Under the pieces are notes generated by a model. That model saw only the letters and a program-made list of their open reading frames with translations, made no database searches and was not told where the DNA came from. A stretch of 64,000 nucleotides of DNA from Nephrocerus scutellatus (Eukaryota > Arthropoda > Insecta > Diptera > Pipunculidae): NCBI GenBank assembly GCA_947095585.1, contig OX352761.1:53122019-53186018 (forward strand). The letters run 5' to 3'. The translations under genes were made by a program, and so were the position numbers. Shown one piece after another: positions 1-10,311 of the stretch (its first letter is position 1; each line of letters opens with the position of its first letter).

Positions 1-462
1 CCTTGATCAGAGGCTACAGTTCTTGCAACTCCATATCTAAGGATGAACAATTTTTCTAGACCTTTAGCTACTGTACCAGCTTCCTTATTTCGAATTGGAA
101 TAGCCTCCGTGAATTTGGTCAGTTCGTCTTGTAAAGTCAGTACGTACCTATATCCATTCACCGATTCGTCTAAAGGATATACTAAGTCCAAATATATTTT
201 GTCGAAACTTGATTCTGCAGTTTATTCTTCTGACATATTGTACAATATATGTAGCTATGTCGTTCTGCATTCCTGTCCAGAAGTATTTTTGTTTAATCGT
301 TTTTATCATGCGGTTTATTCCTGCATGTCCACTTGTTGGTAATATATGATAATCGTTGAGCAATATTTTCTTTTTATGAGGATCGGTAATTTCTATACAT
401 TTATTTATTAGGTGCACCTTCACATTACTTTTCTTAATCATATCTCCTAAGATTTTTTGCAA
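1..462 (-). pseudogene. integrase, zinc-binding and start of catalytic core (partial)
   Basis: Minus-strand integrase fragment. The zinc-binding region shows the HxxxH half (TSGHAGINRM) and a KQKYFWTGM helix, but where the CxxC pair should be it reads YVRRINC, so one zinc ligand is lost. After a frame change near 150-240 the core reads DELTKF, and close to base 1 it reads VASDQG, the first and second acidic positions of the D,D,E triad. The third lies outside the window. It followed the RNase H domain in the same polyprotein. The missing zinc cysteine and the frame changes make a functional enzyme very unlikely. Confidence 0.8.
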
Positions 463-477
463 CTCGCTAATATTGTA

Positions 478-1013
478 TTATCTACGGCCGTCTTTGAGTT
501 TCTTAATTTCTTCTTTTGTAATGTATAATTTATTAATTGCTAATGGTCCGCAGATGCGATGCACGTCCCTCGACAACAAATCGCAAAATGATGTCGATCG
601 GGCTGTAGTGCCATCCTTGTCCCTTCTTATGAGTATACAATTCTTCACTAGGACGTATGCCAAAACTTTGTTGGGTCCCAGGATTGTATCTATATCTTTA
701 GCTTGACATTCCTCGTCCTCGAAACTGTTACATATTTTTAGCTCAGTTATTTTATTTCCATGCTCTGGTGGCTGAGTAGCTCTGTAATTATACGATTATT
801 TTCTTCTGCTTCTGTTTCCTGTCTGTCCGTTAGATTTTTCTGTATTGACTTCTCTGCTTGTGTTTTAGATCTTGTTATGACACATACGTGTAGTTCTTTA
901 AGTTGGTCAGAATCCCATTTAATGCGACTTAAAGCGTTAGCTGTGCAATTATCTTTTCCGGGTGTATATTCAATGTGAAAGTTATATTCTTCTAGAAGCA
1001 GTCTGAATTTTGT
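478..1013 (-). pseudogene. gypsy pol linker between RNase H and integrase
   Basis: Read on the minus strand this stretch gives the usual link after RNase H (EYTPGKDNCTANALSRI near 960-1000, the typical NxxADALSR-like end of the Ty3/gypsy RNase H domain), then a charged linker and LAYVLVKNCILIRRDKDG near 590-665. Stops interrupt it at about 1014 and 740. It joins the RNase H segment to the integrase zinc domain in correct order and confirms one degraded polyprotein rather than separate insertions. Confidence 0.7.
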
Positions 1014-1505
1014 TTATCTACTTGAAGGTTCTTTAAGGGAAAAAAGGTAAACTAATGGTCTGTGGTCTGTTATAATTTTGAATTTCCGTCCAAACAAATA
1101 TGGTCCGTAGTGTTTTATCGCCCATACTATTGCCAGTAACTCTTTTTCGATAGTGCTATAATTCTTCTCGGCACTACTTAGAGTTTTATTCGCATATGCA
1201 ATAGCTTTGTCATCGAAATTGGACAATACAGCACCTAGTGCAAAACCTGAGGCGTCTGTCCGTAAAATGAATTCGTTGTCGAAATTTGGGAATTGTAAAA
1301 TTTGGGGACTAGTAAGGATTGTTTTAAGAAGCTGAAAAGATTTTTTACAGTTTTGATTAAAATTGAATTCTACGTTTTTTCTAAGTAATTTGTTGAGTGG
1401 GATGGCTATTGTGGCAAAGTTTGGAATAAATTTACGGTAGTAATTAGTGAATGCTACGAGTCTTCTTACATCGTCTGCATTTGTTGGGGTAGGATAATTG
1501 CTCAT
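1014..1505 (-). pseudogene. RT connection and RNase H domain
   Basis: 163 codons on the minus strand. The N-terminal part reads VAFTNYYRKFIPNF, the conserved Ty3/gypsy connection after the RT palm. The RNase H domain follows with TDASGFALGAVL (first catalytic Asp), SSAEKNYSTIEKELLAIVWA (catalytic Glu) and KIITDHRPLVYL (second Asp). The frame differs from the upstream RT and the two overlap at 1444-1505, which points to a small indel near 1500. A stop ends the frame at 1014, just before the conserved end of the domain. Confidence 0.85.
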
Positions 1506-2337
1506 TGCTTTGTCGGATCTGGGTGAATTCCCTATTCGGAAATAATGTGCCCCCTAGATACAATACTTCCTTTCGTAGGAAGGCACACTTTTCTGGATGA
1601 ATTTTTAGGTTTACTTCCCTAAGTCGTTTGAACACGTCTATCAGATTTTTGTTATGATCTATGAGGTTCTTACCAAACACTATTAAGTCATCAAGGTAAA
1701 CGAAACAGCGTGAGTACGTAAGTCCGGCCATCGCTATTGACATCATCCTTGAGAATTTGCTTGGTGAGATTTTTAGTCCCATTGGTAGTCGTTTTAGCTG
1801 ATAGTGACCGTCCTCCGTTGAAAATGCTGTCATAGGTCTACTTTTTGGTTCCAATTCCATTTGGTAGTATCCTTGACTTAAATCAATACATGAAAAATAT
1901 ACTGCCCCTCCTACCATGTCGCAAATGTCACTAATATTGGTTAACGGGAATTTATCATCCTCTATTCTCTCATTTACGTTCCTGTAATCTATAACCATTC
2001 GGAATTTTTGCAGATTGGTAACGGGATCTCTCTTTTTTGGTACTACGAGTATCGGGGAGTTCCAATCAGATACTGATGGTTCTGTTATATCATTTTCTAG
2101 CATGTTGACTATTTCGTTCTTTATATCCTGTTTTTGTGTATGCGGTAGTCGATAGGGTTTGGTATATTTCGGTGTCGCTCGCTCTTTTAGTGTTATATCT
2201 GCTTGTCCTATGTGAGTGTAAGTAAGCTTGTCTCCTTCCAAGTGAAAAATATCGTGGAACTTTGTGCATATTGACTCGATTTCAGTTCTCTCCTCATTAT
2301 TCAGTGTATCGAGTATAATACGTAGTCTGTCATTCAC
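1444..2337 (-). pseudogene. gypsy-type reverse transcriptase
   Basis: 297 codons on the minus strand covering fingers and palm. Visible motifs in order: PYRLPHTQKQ (entry), SPILVVPKKRD, FRMVIDYRNVNE, FSCIDLSQGYYQMEL (motif A, catalytic Asp), LPMGLKISPSKFSRMM, and FVYLDDLIVFG (YxDD box with both aspartates). The polymerase core itself is intact over this stretch. The fault lies downstream, where after YLGGTLFP the reading slips out of frame into a meaningless tail. It sits between gag-like sequence to the right and RNase H to the left. Confidence 0.9.
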
Positions 2338-2399
2338 CCCCTTTTTTAGGAAGGCTAATCCCCTACGATCATTGGCTGTGGTTAATGTGGTATAGGTCG

Positions 2400-2720
2400 G
2401 TTTTCCTGATGTGTCCTACTAGGCTTTGTTTGTATTAGTTCTAAGGTTTCTTTTGGTCCGCAATTTTCCGTTAGGTATTTTTTTAGTTGTGCAAAATCTT
2501 CTGGTTTTTGACTTCCCAACTCGGTGAGTGCCCTACCTTGAATTTTGCATTTAAGTAAGAACTTTATTAACGTTTGTTTTGCGGTCGGGGTGAGTGTATC
2601 GTAATAGAACTCGATACTGTTTAAAAAGTCCCTGATGTTTTCCAGTCTTTTACTTTCTTCTTCACACGTAAGGGTGGTAGCTTCTGAGCGAAGCTGAAAC
2701 TAAATTTGTCCGTCATTTTG
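2400..2720 (-). pseudogene. gag-like fragment of the left gypsy element
   Basis: Minus-strand translation of about 2410-2690 gives an open stretch with RDFLNSIEFYYDTLTP, LIKFLLKCKIQGRALTELG and QLKKYLTENCGPKETL, the helical capsid style of 17.6/297-like Gag proteins. There is no zinc knuckle, which is normal for that group. A stop sits upstream near 2705, and the frame is lost again before the RT start near 2340. Gag would form the particle that packages element RNA. Assignment rests on motif style and position upstream of pol. Confidence 0.6.
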
Positions 2721-3189
2721 TCTATGTCTGTTAGTGTTTCGTTTGGTGTGTTTTGTGTCTTCCGTTATTTCCACATGGAATGCATACTACACTTTTTGCT
2801 ATTCTATCTATTGCTTCTGTTTTGTATCTGTGCAATCTTTCACATATTATTTGAAAGTCCTTGTTATCGAAAAGAGTTTCATCTAGGTCTATAGCTATAG
2901 TTTGTGCTTGTTCAAAAATTTCATGAATTTGTTCTAATCTTGGCTCAGCTGATTCCTTAGATCTTCTGTAAAAGAACCAAATTTTTCCATAGAGTTTTAA
3001 TAAATTTTTGGAGTACAGTAAGATATGAAAGTGAATAAAAAAAAAAAAAATTTATACTGATAGTCTCCTACTTATTATGTTTTGTTTTATTATCTCTTTT
3101 TTAATGACGTTATTTACTTTTTTGCTTAATATCTTGCGAATGTAATTCAACCCTAGGATTATTATTATTATCAGCAAAACCGTTACTTT

Positions 3190-3610
3190 TACGCCTGCTT
3201 CTCTAATTGGTTCTCTTCCTCTTCTTTTCCCTCTTACTGGTGCGGATGGCCTTTTTCAAATCCTGTATGTGCCGTAGGAATTATTTTCTTGTTTCGTTTC
3301 CTTTGACTGGTTTGGAATGTTTGTCAGTCTTTTCAAATCAACTAGTTGTTGCTTCTGTCGCGCTTTTCTGCCTCCTCATTTCTTTGATGGTGAAAGTATA
3401 GTATAGGCTTTGACTGCTGGCTTCTTCAATTTCTGTCGTCGTCTGTACTCCTCTATTGACAGTGGCTTTGGTCCCACCTGGTCCTGTTCCACTGGAACCT
3501 CGGGTTGGAGCAGGGCTTGTGCTTCCCTGATGTAATCGGCCGCAAGTGCAAGTTTCTCTTGCTGTCGTTCGTTGGACGATATGTACGATGATTTAAAAGA
3601 CTTTGATAAA
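3190..3610 (-). pseudogene. basic coding remnant upstream of gag
   Basis: Minus-strand reading gives ADYIREAQALLQPE, then PLSIEEYRRRQKLKKPAVK and, after a stop near 3390, GGRKARQKQQLVDLKRL. The SIEEYRRR plus lysine/arginine-rich pattern recurs in insect retroelement N-terminal regions, but I cannot name the domain. It lies where the gag N-terminus of the element would be. Bases 2720-3190 between here and the gag piece are T-rich and show no further recognisable domain. Confidence 0.35.
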
Positions 3611-5145
3611 TAACGTCGACTTAGAAAAATTATTTTTCTTGATGAATAACGACTTAGAAAAATTATTCTTGCTCGACGATAAAAAAAAGACTTATATGAA
3701 AAATTATTTCAGTACTCAATATTAAGCCAGAATCTGGCAGGATCGCTATGTAAAGTTGTCCTAATTTGTTCGAACAACTTTGCTGTTAATTTTTTTGAAG
3801 GATTTAGATACCAAGCTCGACATCTGACTAGTCAGGCGTGTTGCCGTGTCAACGTAAACCCATAAGCCGGAGCTCTCTAGGCAGTCAGAATACCGAACTG
3901 GTATGATGCTTTAATAAATGAAAACTCTATGATTATTGTTCAACGTTAGGTGTGGTGATGATTGGTCGAAAACCGATCAATTATTTTTGTATAAAAGAAG
4001 GGAAAATTCACTGAATAAAATCATCTTTCTTTAACGTTCTAAGCGGCCGGCGCTCGTTTGCCCATGATGCTTAGATTGCATAATTATTTTCATAGGCGAA
4101 CGACCCGCCGGTCATAAATTATGCTATTGGAGTTGTTTTATATTTTTTGTTCCCATGCACCGAGTGTGCCATTAAAGAATACGTATGGATTATTTTTGTT
4201 TACTTTTGTTTGTGCTATTAATTAATACGTAGTACTGATTTGTGTATGCTTTTACTTTGAGAGGCACTAGAGTCGATGTAGGGTCAAAAACGTTGTATGC
4301 TTTTAGGCATGTTATTTATGTGGTCGCTGGTGCGATCCCTCACACCTTTGCCGGATATCATAACCGAGAGCAAACCGCAAATTCACGTTTTCAAGGATGG
4401 TATAATAACCAATAAAACAAAACAGTTTCGGTCCAACTTAAAACTTGAACTTCAATGCTGTTGATAGCAACAAAAATTCATATAATATCAATATTGGTTT
4501 TGTACTGACGAAAATAGCCATATCCATTCAGGGATATGCGTAAGTCTTATCTGGAGCGAATGAAAAAACGAGTCTTTTACTTTTAATATTGGTAAACAAA
4601 TGCGACGCAGCCCCTTCTGCTTAATACCATACCACGTATATTTTTCAACCTACGTAGTGTATAATAGTGCATGTCAGCAGGATTCCTTTCTCACACTTTG
4701 TTGCAATGTTTATGAAAACGGCAATCGGACACTACAGACAGCGATTCATTTGAGATCCTCAAAATGGCACGTTATGCTGAATTGACTATACAGTATTCAC
4801 ATGTAGATAAACTACAATACTCGTACGTACTTATTTTACAAATATATCGTAATAACTATAATCTTGGTCAAACGCAAAAATATACCGTACTTCATTTTCT
4901 TCAAGCAATTACGCGTATTCAAATAAATTGTGTCAATATGAACGGTAATAATATAAAGTCTTAATAGTTCATATTTCTCCTTTTCGTCCCTCTTTTGGGG
5001 TGCCTTGATGTAGCGATACAGCAAGGCCAGTCTGAACGATCGTTGAATTTGGTAACTTGGAACAACATCGTGGAGCAACCGAACAAAACACTAAGCTCAA
5101 AAAATCAAAAAACCAGATTATTTTTGAAAATCAAATTAATCAAAG
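3611..5145. other. unassigned noncoding stretch between two gypsy elements
   Basis: No convincing coding region. Visible structure: a duplicated motif (CGACTTAGAAAAATTATT at about 3617 and 3649), an 8-bp inverted pair (AAAGTTGT and ACAACTTT around 3752-3781), and a plus-strand TATAAAAG near 3991 followed by AATAAA near 4014, which could be LTR promoter and poly(A) signals. Its start or end could contain the 5' LTR of the left element, but I could not find a matching second copy, a terminal TG..CA pair or a primer site. Confidence 0.4.
5142..5145. repeat. target-site duplication AAAG, left copy
   Basis: AAAG immediately outside the left LTR; the same four bases follow the right LTR at 10312-10315. 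This proves the two LTRs belong to one insertion. Confidence 0.85.
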
Positions 5146-5599
5146 TGTAATGGACCGAGTGTTACGGAAGATTCCAAAATTGCAACAATAAGAAAAACGA
5201 TTTAATGTACTATTTATTATATGCTATATTTAAACGATAAAACAATAAGTCGCAGACAGCAGCTAATGATTTTAGACAATGCACTACGGGACAAACAACA
5301 ATACATGTGTCCACTTAAAGTTCTACAAAGCGACTGTACATCAGTTAATTTTCAATTCTTCTCCCTCCTTGTGCGAAAGCCAAAACCCACACACAGTGTA
5401 GTGTCGAAGTAACATTTTAAAATAACGTCGCAATATCTTGCGAGCAAATAACTGTAATGTCTAGGCTTATTACTGATATCTCACACAAAGAGGAAGCAAA
5501 GAAAACACATTATACTGGTGTTCAAAAGTTTGATCTATACTGTAAATACATTACACACTGGTGGTTAAAGGTTTGGCTTGATACTTTAAATACATTACA
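5146..5599 (-). repeat. 3' LTR of the gypsy provirus
   Basis: 454 bp with 7-bp inverted ends TGTAATG/CATTACA. It differs from the 9858 copy at five bases that I could find. On its internal side the minus strand reads AGGATGGACGAG, a purine-rich stretch in the place of the polypurine tract, though interrupted by pyrimidines. Confidence 0.92.
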
Positions 5600-5772
5600 A
5601 CTCGTCCATCCTGATATGTGATCGACCCGATCAAAATCTACATTCAAATGATCAAATATATGTGCACAAAATAATAATAACAACAATAATAATAGTACTA
5701 TAAAGATTATATTTGATTTGATTATATTGCCTTTTGCAGGTGCTTATGTGCCGTCCGGAAAACAGAACATTG

Positions 5773-6300
5773 TCAGTCGATAAGACCCTTTTCTTTCCAC
5801 AGTCTTATATGCCGGGATTCAATTACGCCATTATAGGGTAGTTGGGTTATCTGACAGTTTTCAATATCTTTTACCACATATCTGTCGTTAGGTAATTTTT
5901 TATCAATTACATACGGTCCTTTGAACTTAGGAATCAATTTCTTATTGCTGCCAGTGGAGCTGTCAATATTTTTTATAACGACAAAGTCTCCCACAAAAAA
6001 CTCTCTAGCAGGCCTGTGGTTTTGTTCAAATTGATGTTCGTTTCGCTGATGTGACCTGAGTATTGTGCCGCTGGCTTCCTTTCTAACGTCTTCCAAATTA
6101 CGTTCGGAAATATCTAGCTGTTCCTGGAGGAATTCCGTTAACGTATCAACAACCGGTCCTCTCTGATCAACACCAAATATTAAAAAAGGAGGGGTTTTAT
6201 GAGTGGAAGAGTGAACGGAATTATTTATCGCCCATTCTACTGGAATTAGTTTTGAAACCCAATCTGAATGCTGAATAGGTTCACTAAGTTTGCTAAGCAT
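5773..6300 (-). pseudogene. integrase C-terminal domain
   Basis: 175 codons on the minus strand. The start still belongs to the end of the catalytic core (LSEPIQHSDWVSKLIPVEWAINNSVHSST, FLIFGV). The C-terminal nucleic-acid-binding domain follows, with FVVIKNIDSSTGSNKKLIPKFKG and YVIDKKLPNDRYVVKDIE ending in RHIRLWKEKG. It is out of frame with the preceding integrase segment; the break near 6330-6350 removes the normal link that carries the catalytic Glu. About 170 bp of 3' untranslated sequence separates its stop from the 3' LTR. Confidence 0.85.
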
Positions 6301-6325
6301 AGGAGTAAGTACACGGTTTACTCTT

Positions 6326-7651
6326 TCAACTTGCCCATTCGCTTGCGTGTGACCCTACGGCAACTTTTATATGAGCTATGTTATTTTTAATAAGAAACTC
6401 GCTAAACTCTAGAGAAGTAAAACACGTACCTCTGTCCGATACTATTCGACAAGGACGACTATAGTGTTGAAAATATTTCTGAAGACATGCAATAACTTCA
6501 CGAGTACTTGTTGAACTTACGGGATAAAGCTTCACGTATTTTGTAAACGCATCTACCACTACTAGTAAATGCTTTCTAGATGACTTAATTGCTGGTACGG
6601 GACCCAGATGATCAATGTGGACGGTATCGAATGGCACTGGTTTTTTAGGAATACTATGGAGGTTTCTTTCGTCTATGCGAGCTGGGGCTGAATACATGAT
6701 GCATTTCAGACAGTTCTTAATTACCTTTTCTACTTTAGACTTTATGTCCGGAAACCAGTAGTGCATTCTGATTTTCTCTAAGCTCTTCTTAATTCCCAAA
6801 TGACCAATCTTTTCGTGCATCAAACGGATAACGTTGTTTTCCATTTCTTCAGGTACGTAAAAATAAAGTAATCCCTTTCCATCTTTCTTGTATACTACAC
6901 CATCTCTAAGTTCGTATAGTTCGGAAGGTTCTTTTTCTAATCGATCCCTAAGCTCTAGAATGCTTTTGTCACGACTCTGTGTAGCATGTAACTGGAACTT
7001 TATGTCTTCATCACTTACGCTTGATACGATCTCAGAACGACTAAGAGCATCAACATGACCCATGTTGGATCCACCTCTATGCTGTATACTATACTCGTAA
7101 TTTTGCAACTCAAGCGCCCACCTGGCGATTCTTGGATTAAGAACCTTTTTATTTAGCGTAAGAGTTAATGAATTACAATCTGTAACGATGGTAAAAGGTA
7201 TACCCTCTAAGTATACCCTAAACCGACGAAGCGCATATATAATAGCCAACGTTTCTAATTCAAAGCTGTGGTACCTACTTTCTGCACCCGTCGTACGTTT
7301 CGAAAAAAAAAATACCGGATGAAATTTATGGTCGTCTTGTCGCTGCATTAAAACGGCTCCATAGCCTGTGGCACTAGCATCACAATGAAGTTCAGTGTCT
7401 CTCTTTGGGCTATAGATTGCCAAAACTGGTGACTGGACTAATTTGTCTTTTAACTCATCAATGGCTTTAATACAATTTCCATCAAGGTTAAACTTAGCGT
7501 CCTTTTTTAGTAAGTCATAAAGGGGCTTTGCTACGCGTGAGAATTGAGGAACGAATTTTCTAAAATAGGCGCAAAGACCTATAAATGAATGTAGTTGCTT
7601 CAGACTTTTCGGCAACGGATACTTCAGCCATTTTAACCTGATGAAAACCAC
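6326..7651 (-). pseudogene. RNase H plus integrase zinc and core domains
   Basis: 441 codons, minus strand. From the N-terminus: RT connection (FIGLCAYFRKFVPQFS), RNase H (CDASATGYGAVL, YHSFELETLAIIYALRRFR, IVTDCNSL, HVDALSRSE), then integrase with a full HHCC zinc site (MHEKIGHLGIKK and NCLKCIMY) and the D,D part of the core (VHIDHLGP and VSDRGTCF). After VGSHASEWAS a frameshift ends the frame just before the catalytic Glu. The N-terminal 15 or so codons are out-of-frame RT sequence, so this segment is joined directly to the deletion point. Confidence 0.9.
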
Positions 7652-7826
7652 TTTTTAAATCTAGGAGTGAAAAATAACGCTTACCACCTAAATATTCCAA
7701 GCAATCCTCAATTAGTGGTAGAGGGAAGTTGTCTCTCACTGTAATTTTATTTAAATCCCTGTAGTCTATACACATTCTAGTTTCACCACTCTTTTTCTTT
7801 ACTAGCACTATTGAAGAGGCGTACGG
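7560..7826 (-). pseudogene. RT fingers, truncated by internal deletion
   Basis: The minus strand reads SSIVLVKKKSGETRMCIDYRDLNKITVRDNFPLPLIED and then FSLLDLKSGFHQVKMAE, motif A with the first catalytic Asp. The next conserved RT block should follow, but at about 7630 the DNA passes, out of frame, straight into KYPLPKSLKQLHSFIGL, which normally lies after the palm and thumb. Compared with other Ty3/gypsy RTs, about 110-120 residues are missing, including the YxDD box. An in-frame TGA at 7824-7826 separates it from the upstream protease segment. Confidence 0.9.
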
Positions 7827-8504
7827 TCAATTACTATGCCTAATAATTCCTTGATTTAGTAAGTCACTGGTTATCCTTTGCGTCTCAATTTTGTCTTTAT
7901 AAGACAGTCTACGAGGATGTGAATATATAGGTTGGTCCGAAGTTACCCTAATGGTCATTTCAAAATTCTGTTTGTACCTAGACACTGAACCACGTAAGTA
8001 ACACTCCAATATAGTAGAACGGAATTTCGATATAACACCACTGGGCAATAAACAATCAATCTCGCACTGATCAATCTCTTCCCCACCGACTGCATCGATG
8101 TCGATCAAACAGATATCAAGGCAATTCTCAGAAAAGGAACACTCATTCTGAATAACGGAAACAGCAGACGGACATTCACTAGTCAAGTCAGAAGTTAAAT
8201 CGGAAGCAGATAATTCAGGTCTCGAAATACAGACCCCAGCAGCGAACGGAACATCAATCGGAAGTTTATCAACATTTACGGAATTTGTTTCACTTTCAGT
8301 CAAAATTAAGCTTAATGACCTTTTCTCCGGACATACACCTTTTTCACATGGTCTAGAGATCTGAATATTATTATCAAACAAGAATAACGAACAAATATTT
8401 GAATCCATTTCATTGTTTATTTTTAAATTACGAGTATAATTCATAAATAATTGAATGTTGAATAATTTTAAGAAATTCCGACCGAGCAATAAAGGTCGAG
8501 GCAT
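7827..8504 (-). pseudogene. protease C-terminal part and pol linker
   Basis: The minus-strand frame opens with MPRPLLLGRNFLKLFNI, the LLGRxFL turn near the end of retroviral-type aspartic proteases. A Ser/Glu-rich, cysteine-containing linker of about 150 residues follows, and then the RT entry (YSHPRRLSYKDKIETQRITSDLLNQGIIRHSN). The apparent start Met is internal to the polyprotein. A frame break and a TAG separate it from the gag-protease frame to the right. The linker between protease and RT is longer than in most gypsy elements. Confidence 0.8.
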
Positions 8505-8569
8505 AGTTTCATCGGATACTATAAATAATGAAATTATGTTAGTTCTTTTGAACTATGTTATAAAGCAAT

Positions 8570-9802
8570 TTATTTCACCAAAGGTTTTTTTTTTTCGCCA
8601 TTTATTCCGCGAAATTTCGATTCAAATTGTGGACTTTCGATTATATTGAAAGGTATGAGACCTGCTGATACAAAACTGACCGGACTACCACTATCGATTA
8701 AAGAATCACATTCCAATAAATGGCTATCATTCAGATCTCTATTACAAAAGGCAATACTTACAGTTTGAAATGGATCAACTGGATAAATCTCTTCTTCTTG
8801 GGTTTCTGCTACTGCATTCACTTGTTCCTTGGGTTTTTTGCATTCCTTCAAGATGTGTTGTTTACTACCACAGCGAAAGCACGATCCTATTGGTCGTTGT
8901 GGCTTGGGGCATTGAGCCGACATGTGTCCATACAGTGAACAATTAAAGCACCGCACAACGGCGTTTGATGGTTTTGCGACGCTGTTGTTACCTCGGAACG
9001 TTGGTCGTTGAATTTGGTCAAAGAGTCGCTTTTTATCGTATTTCAACAACAGCTCCTGAAGTTCTTCAAAATTTCGTGCTGTATACAGCACAGATGCATA
9101 GGCTGTGTGATCACGAAGTCCGTCAATTATGGCTGCTATTATCTCACTTTCATCCAAGTCAGCTTGTCCAGCAATTTCCTTCATTGACAACATGTATGAA
9201 ATTATATTTTCACCACTGCGACGAAAGCGTTTTTGAAGTTGCTTATACACATCGTTAACGGAAACATGGCGACGAAACTGTTTTAACAGTGCTTCTCTTA
9301 GCTCGATATGGATACTTGCTGAAGTGGTTCTCAAAAATACTGCTGCTGTACCGGTGAGCAAACGACGCATACACATATATCGAAAGTGGTCGCCATGGTC
9401 GGTAATTTTAACGGCATTTTCGACATCTAATAGCCATTTTTCAATAGAATATGCGTCATCGCCGGAAAATTTCGGAATCATACACTCTATGTCACTGATG
9501 GAAAAAGATTGCAATTTCGTGATGTTGTCTTCCTCCAATTGTCGGAGTTCTTTTTGCAATAGAAGTACCTTCTTACGTTTTTTCAATATAGCAATTGTAG
9601 CATCTAAGTCTTCACTATTTACGGCGCCTATTGCATGTGCACCGTATTCTTCATTTCCATCTAGCTCTTCATTTTCACTATTTTCGGAGGTGTTGTCGTG
9701 TAGAAGATTTTGCAACTGCACTATTGTAGCGTTTGCTGGGTATTCTATACCAGCAGCATTAAGCAAACGTGTTAATTCGGCTTTTGAAACTCTTTTCGGC
9801 AT
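8570..9802 (-). CDS. Gag with two zinc knuckles, running into protease
   Basis: 410 codons from an ATG at 9802, 55 nt inside the 5' LTR border. The N-terminus (VSKAELTRLLNAAGIEY) is a SAP-like helix pair, followed by an acidic stretch and a Leu/Lys coiled segment. A capsid-like region comes next (FSGDDAYSIEKWLLDVENAV, residues 115-260), then two CCHC knuckles (CFNCSLYGHMSAQC and CFRCGSKQHILKEC, residues 287-325). The frame enters the aspartic protease (LIDSGSPVSF, catalytic Asp) and stops at residue 410. The stop follows an 11-A run on the minus strand (8585-8595), so a shift there, natural or mutational, divides gag from pol. Confidence 0.9.
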   Translation of the reverse strand: MPKRVSKAELTRLLNAAGIEYPANATIVQLQNLLHDNTSENSENEELDGNEEYGAHAIGAVNSEDLDATIAILKKRKKVLLLQKELRQLEEDNITKLQSFSISDIECMIPKFSGDDAYSIEKWLLDVENAVKITDHGDHFRYMCMRRLLTGTAAVFLRTTSASIHIELREALLKQFRRHVSVNDVYKQLQKRFRRSGENIISYMLSMKEIAGQADLDESEIIAAIIDGLRDHTAYASVLYTARNFEELQELLLKYDKKRLFDQIQRPTFRGNNSVAKPSNAVVRCFNCSLYGHMSAQCPKPQRPIGSCFRCGSKQHILKECKKPKEQVNAVAETQEEEIYPVDPFQTVSIAFCNRDLNDSHLLECDSLIDSGSPVSFVSAGLIPFNIIESPQFESKFRGINGEKKKPLVK

Positions 9803-9857
9803 TTTGAGTAATCACAATTAATAAATCACTCACTTAAAGGGCTTATCCCACTTCTGA

Positions 9858-10311
9858 TGTAATGGACCGAGTGTTACGGAAGATTCCAAAATTGCAACAA
9901 TAAGAAAAACGATTTAATGTACTATTTATTATATACTATATTTAAACGATAAAACAATAAGTCGCAGACAGCAGCTAATGATTTTAAACAATGCACTACG
10001 GGACAAACAACAATACATGTGTCCACTTAAAGTTCTACAAAGCGACTGTACATCAGTTAATTTTCAATTCTTCTCCCTCCTTGTGCGAAAGCCAAAACCC
10101 ACACACAGTGTAGTGTCGAAGTAACATTTTAAAATAACGTCGCAATACCTTGCGAGCAAATAACTGTAATGTCTAGGCTTATTACTGATATCTCGCACAA
10201 AGAGGAAGCAAAGAATACACATTATACTGGTGTTCAAAAGTTTGATCTATACTGTAAATACATTACACACTGGTGGTTAAAGGTTTGGCTTGATACTTTA
10301 AATACATTACA
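9858..10311 (-). repeat. 5' LTR of the gypsy provirus
   Basis: 454 bp, same ends and length as the 5146 copy. It lies upstream of gag in the minus-strand reading and so should carry the promoter. The primer site should start just left of 9858, where the minus strand reads TCAGAAGTGGGATAAGCCC; TGGGATAAGCCC after a short spacer could pair with a tRNA 3' end, but I cannot name the tRNA. Confidence 0.92.

Larger units (their letters stand above)
1..3610 (-). mobile_element. Ty3/gypsy-type retrotransposon, left part outside window, degenerate
   Basis: On the minus strand the order from right to left is a basic N-terminal coding stretch, a gag-like domain, reverse transcriptase, RNase H, and integrase zinc and core domains. 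This is the Ty3/gypsy order (RT before integrase). The frame changes at least twice and in-frame stops occur, so it is a dead copy. The integrase core reaches base 1, so the C-terminus and 3' LTR lie outside. No 5' LTR or primer site could be recognised to the right. The gag style resembles the Drosophila 17.6/297/gypsy group, an inference from motif style only. Confidence 0.85.
5146..10311 (-). mobile_element. complete Ty3/gypsy-type provirus with deleted RT core
   Basis: Both ends are defined: two 454-bp direct repeats beginning TGTAATG and ending CATTACA, flanked outside by AAAG (5142-5145 and 10312-10315), a 4-bp target duplication as expected of Ty3/gypsy integrases. Total length 5166 bp, transcribed right to left. 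Order is gag with two CCHC knuckles, protease, RT, RNase H, integrase. I count five mismatches between the LTRs (about 98.9% identity), so insertion is fairly recent, yet the coding part has a frameshift in an A-run, several stops, an RT deletion and an integrase frameshift. It was probably copied in trans by a related element. Confidence 0.93.

Noticed and set aside
3985..4020. Host promoter from TATAAAAG and AATAAA
   Set aside because: No gene follows on the plus strand; a TATA-like word in AT-rich DNA is weak evidence, and an LTR origin is as likely.
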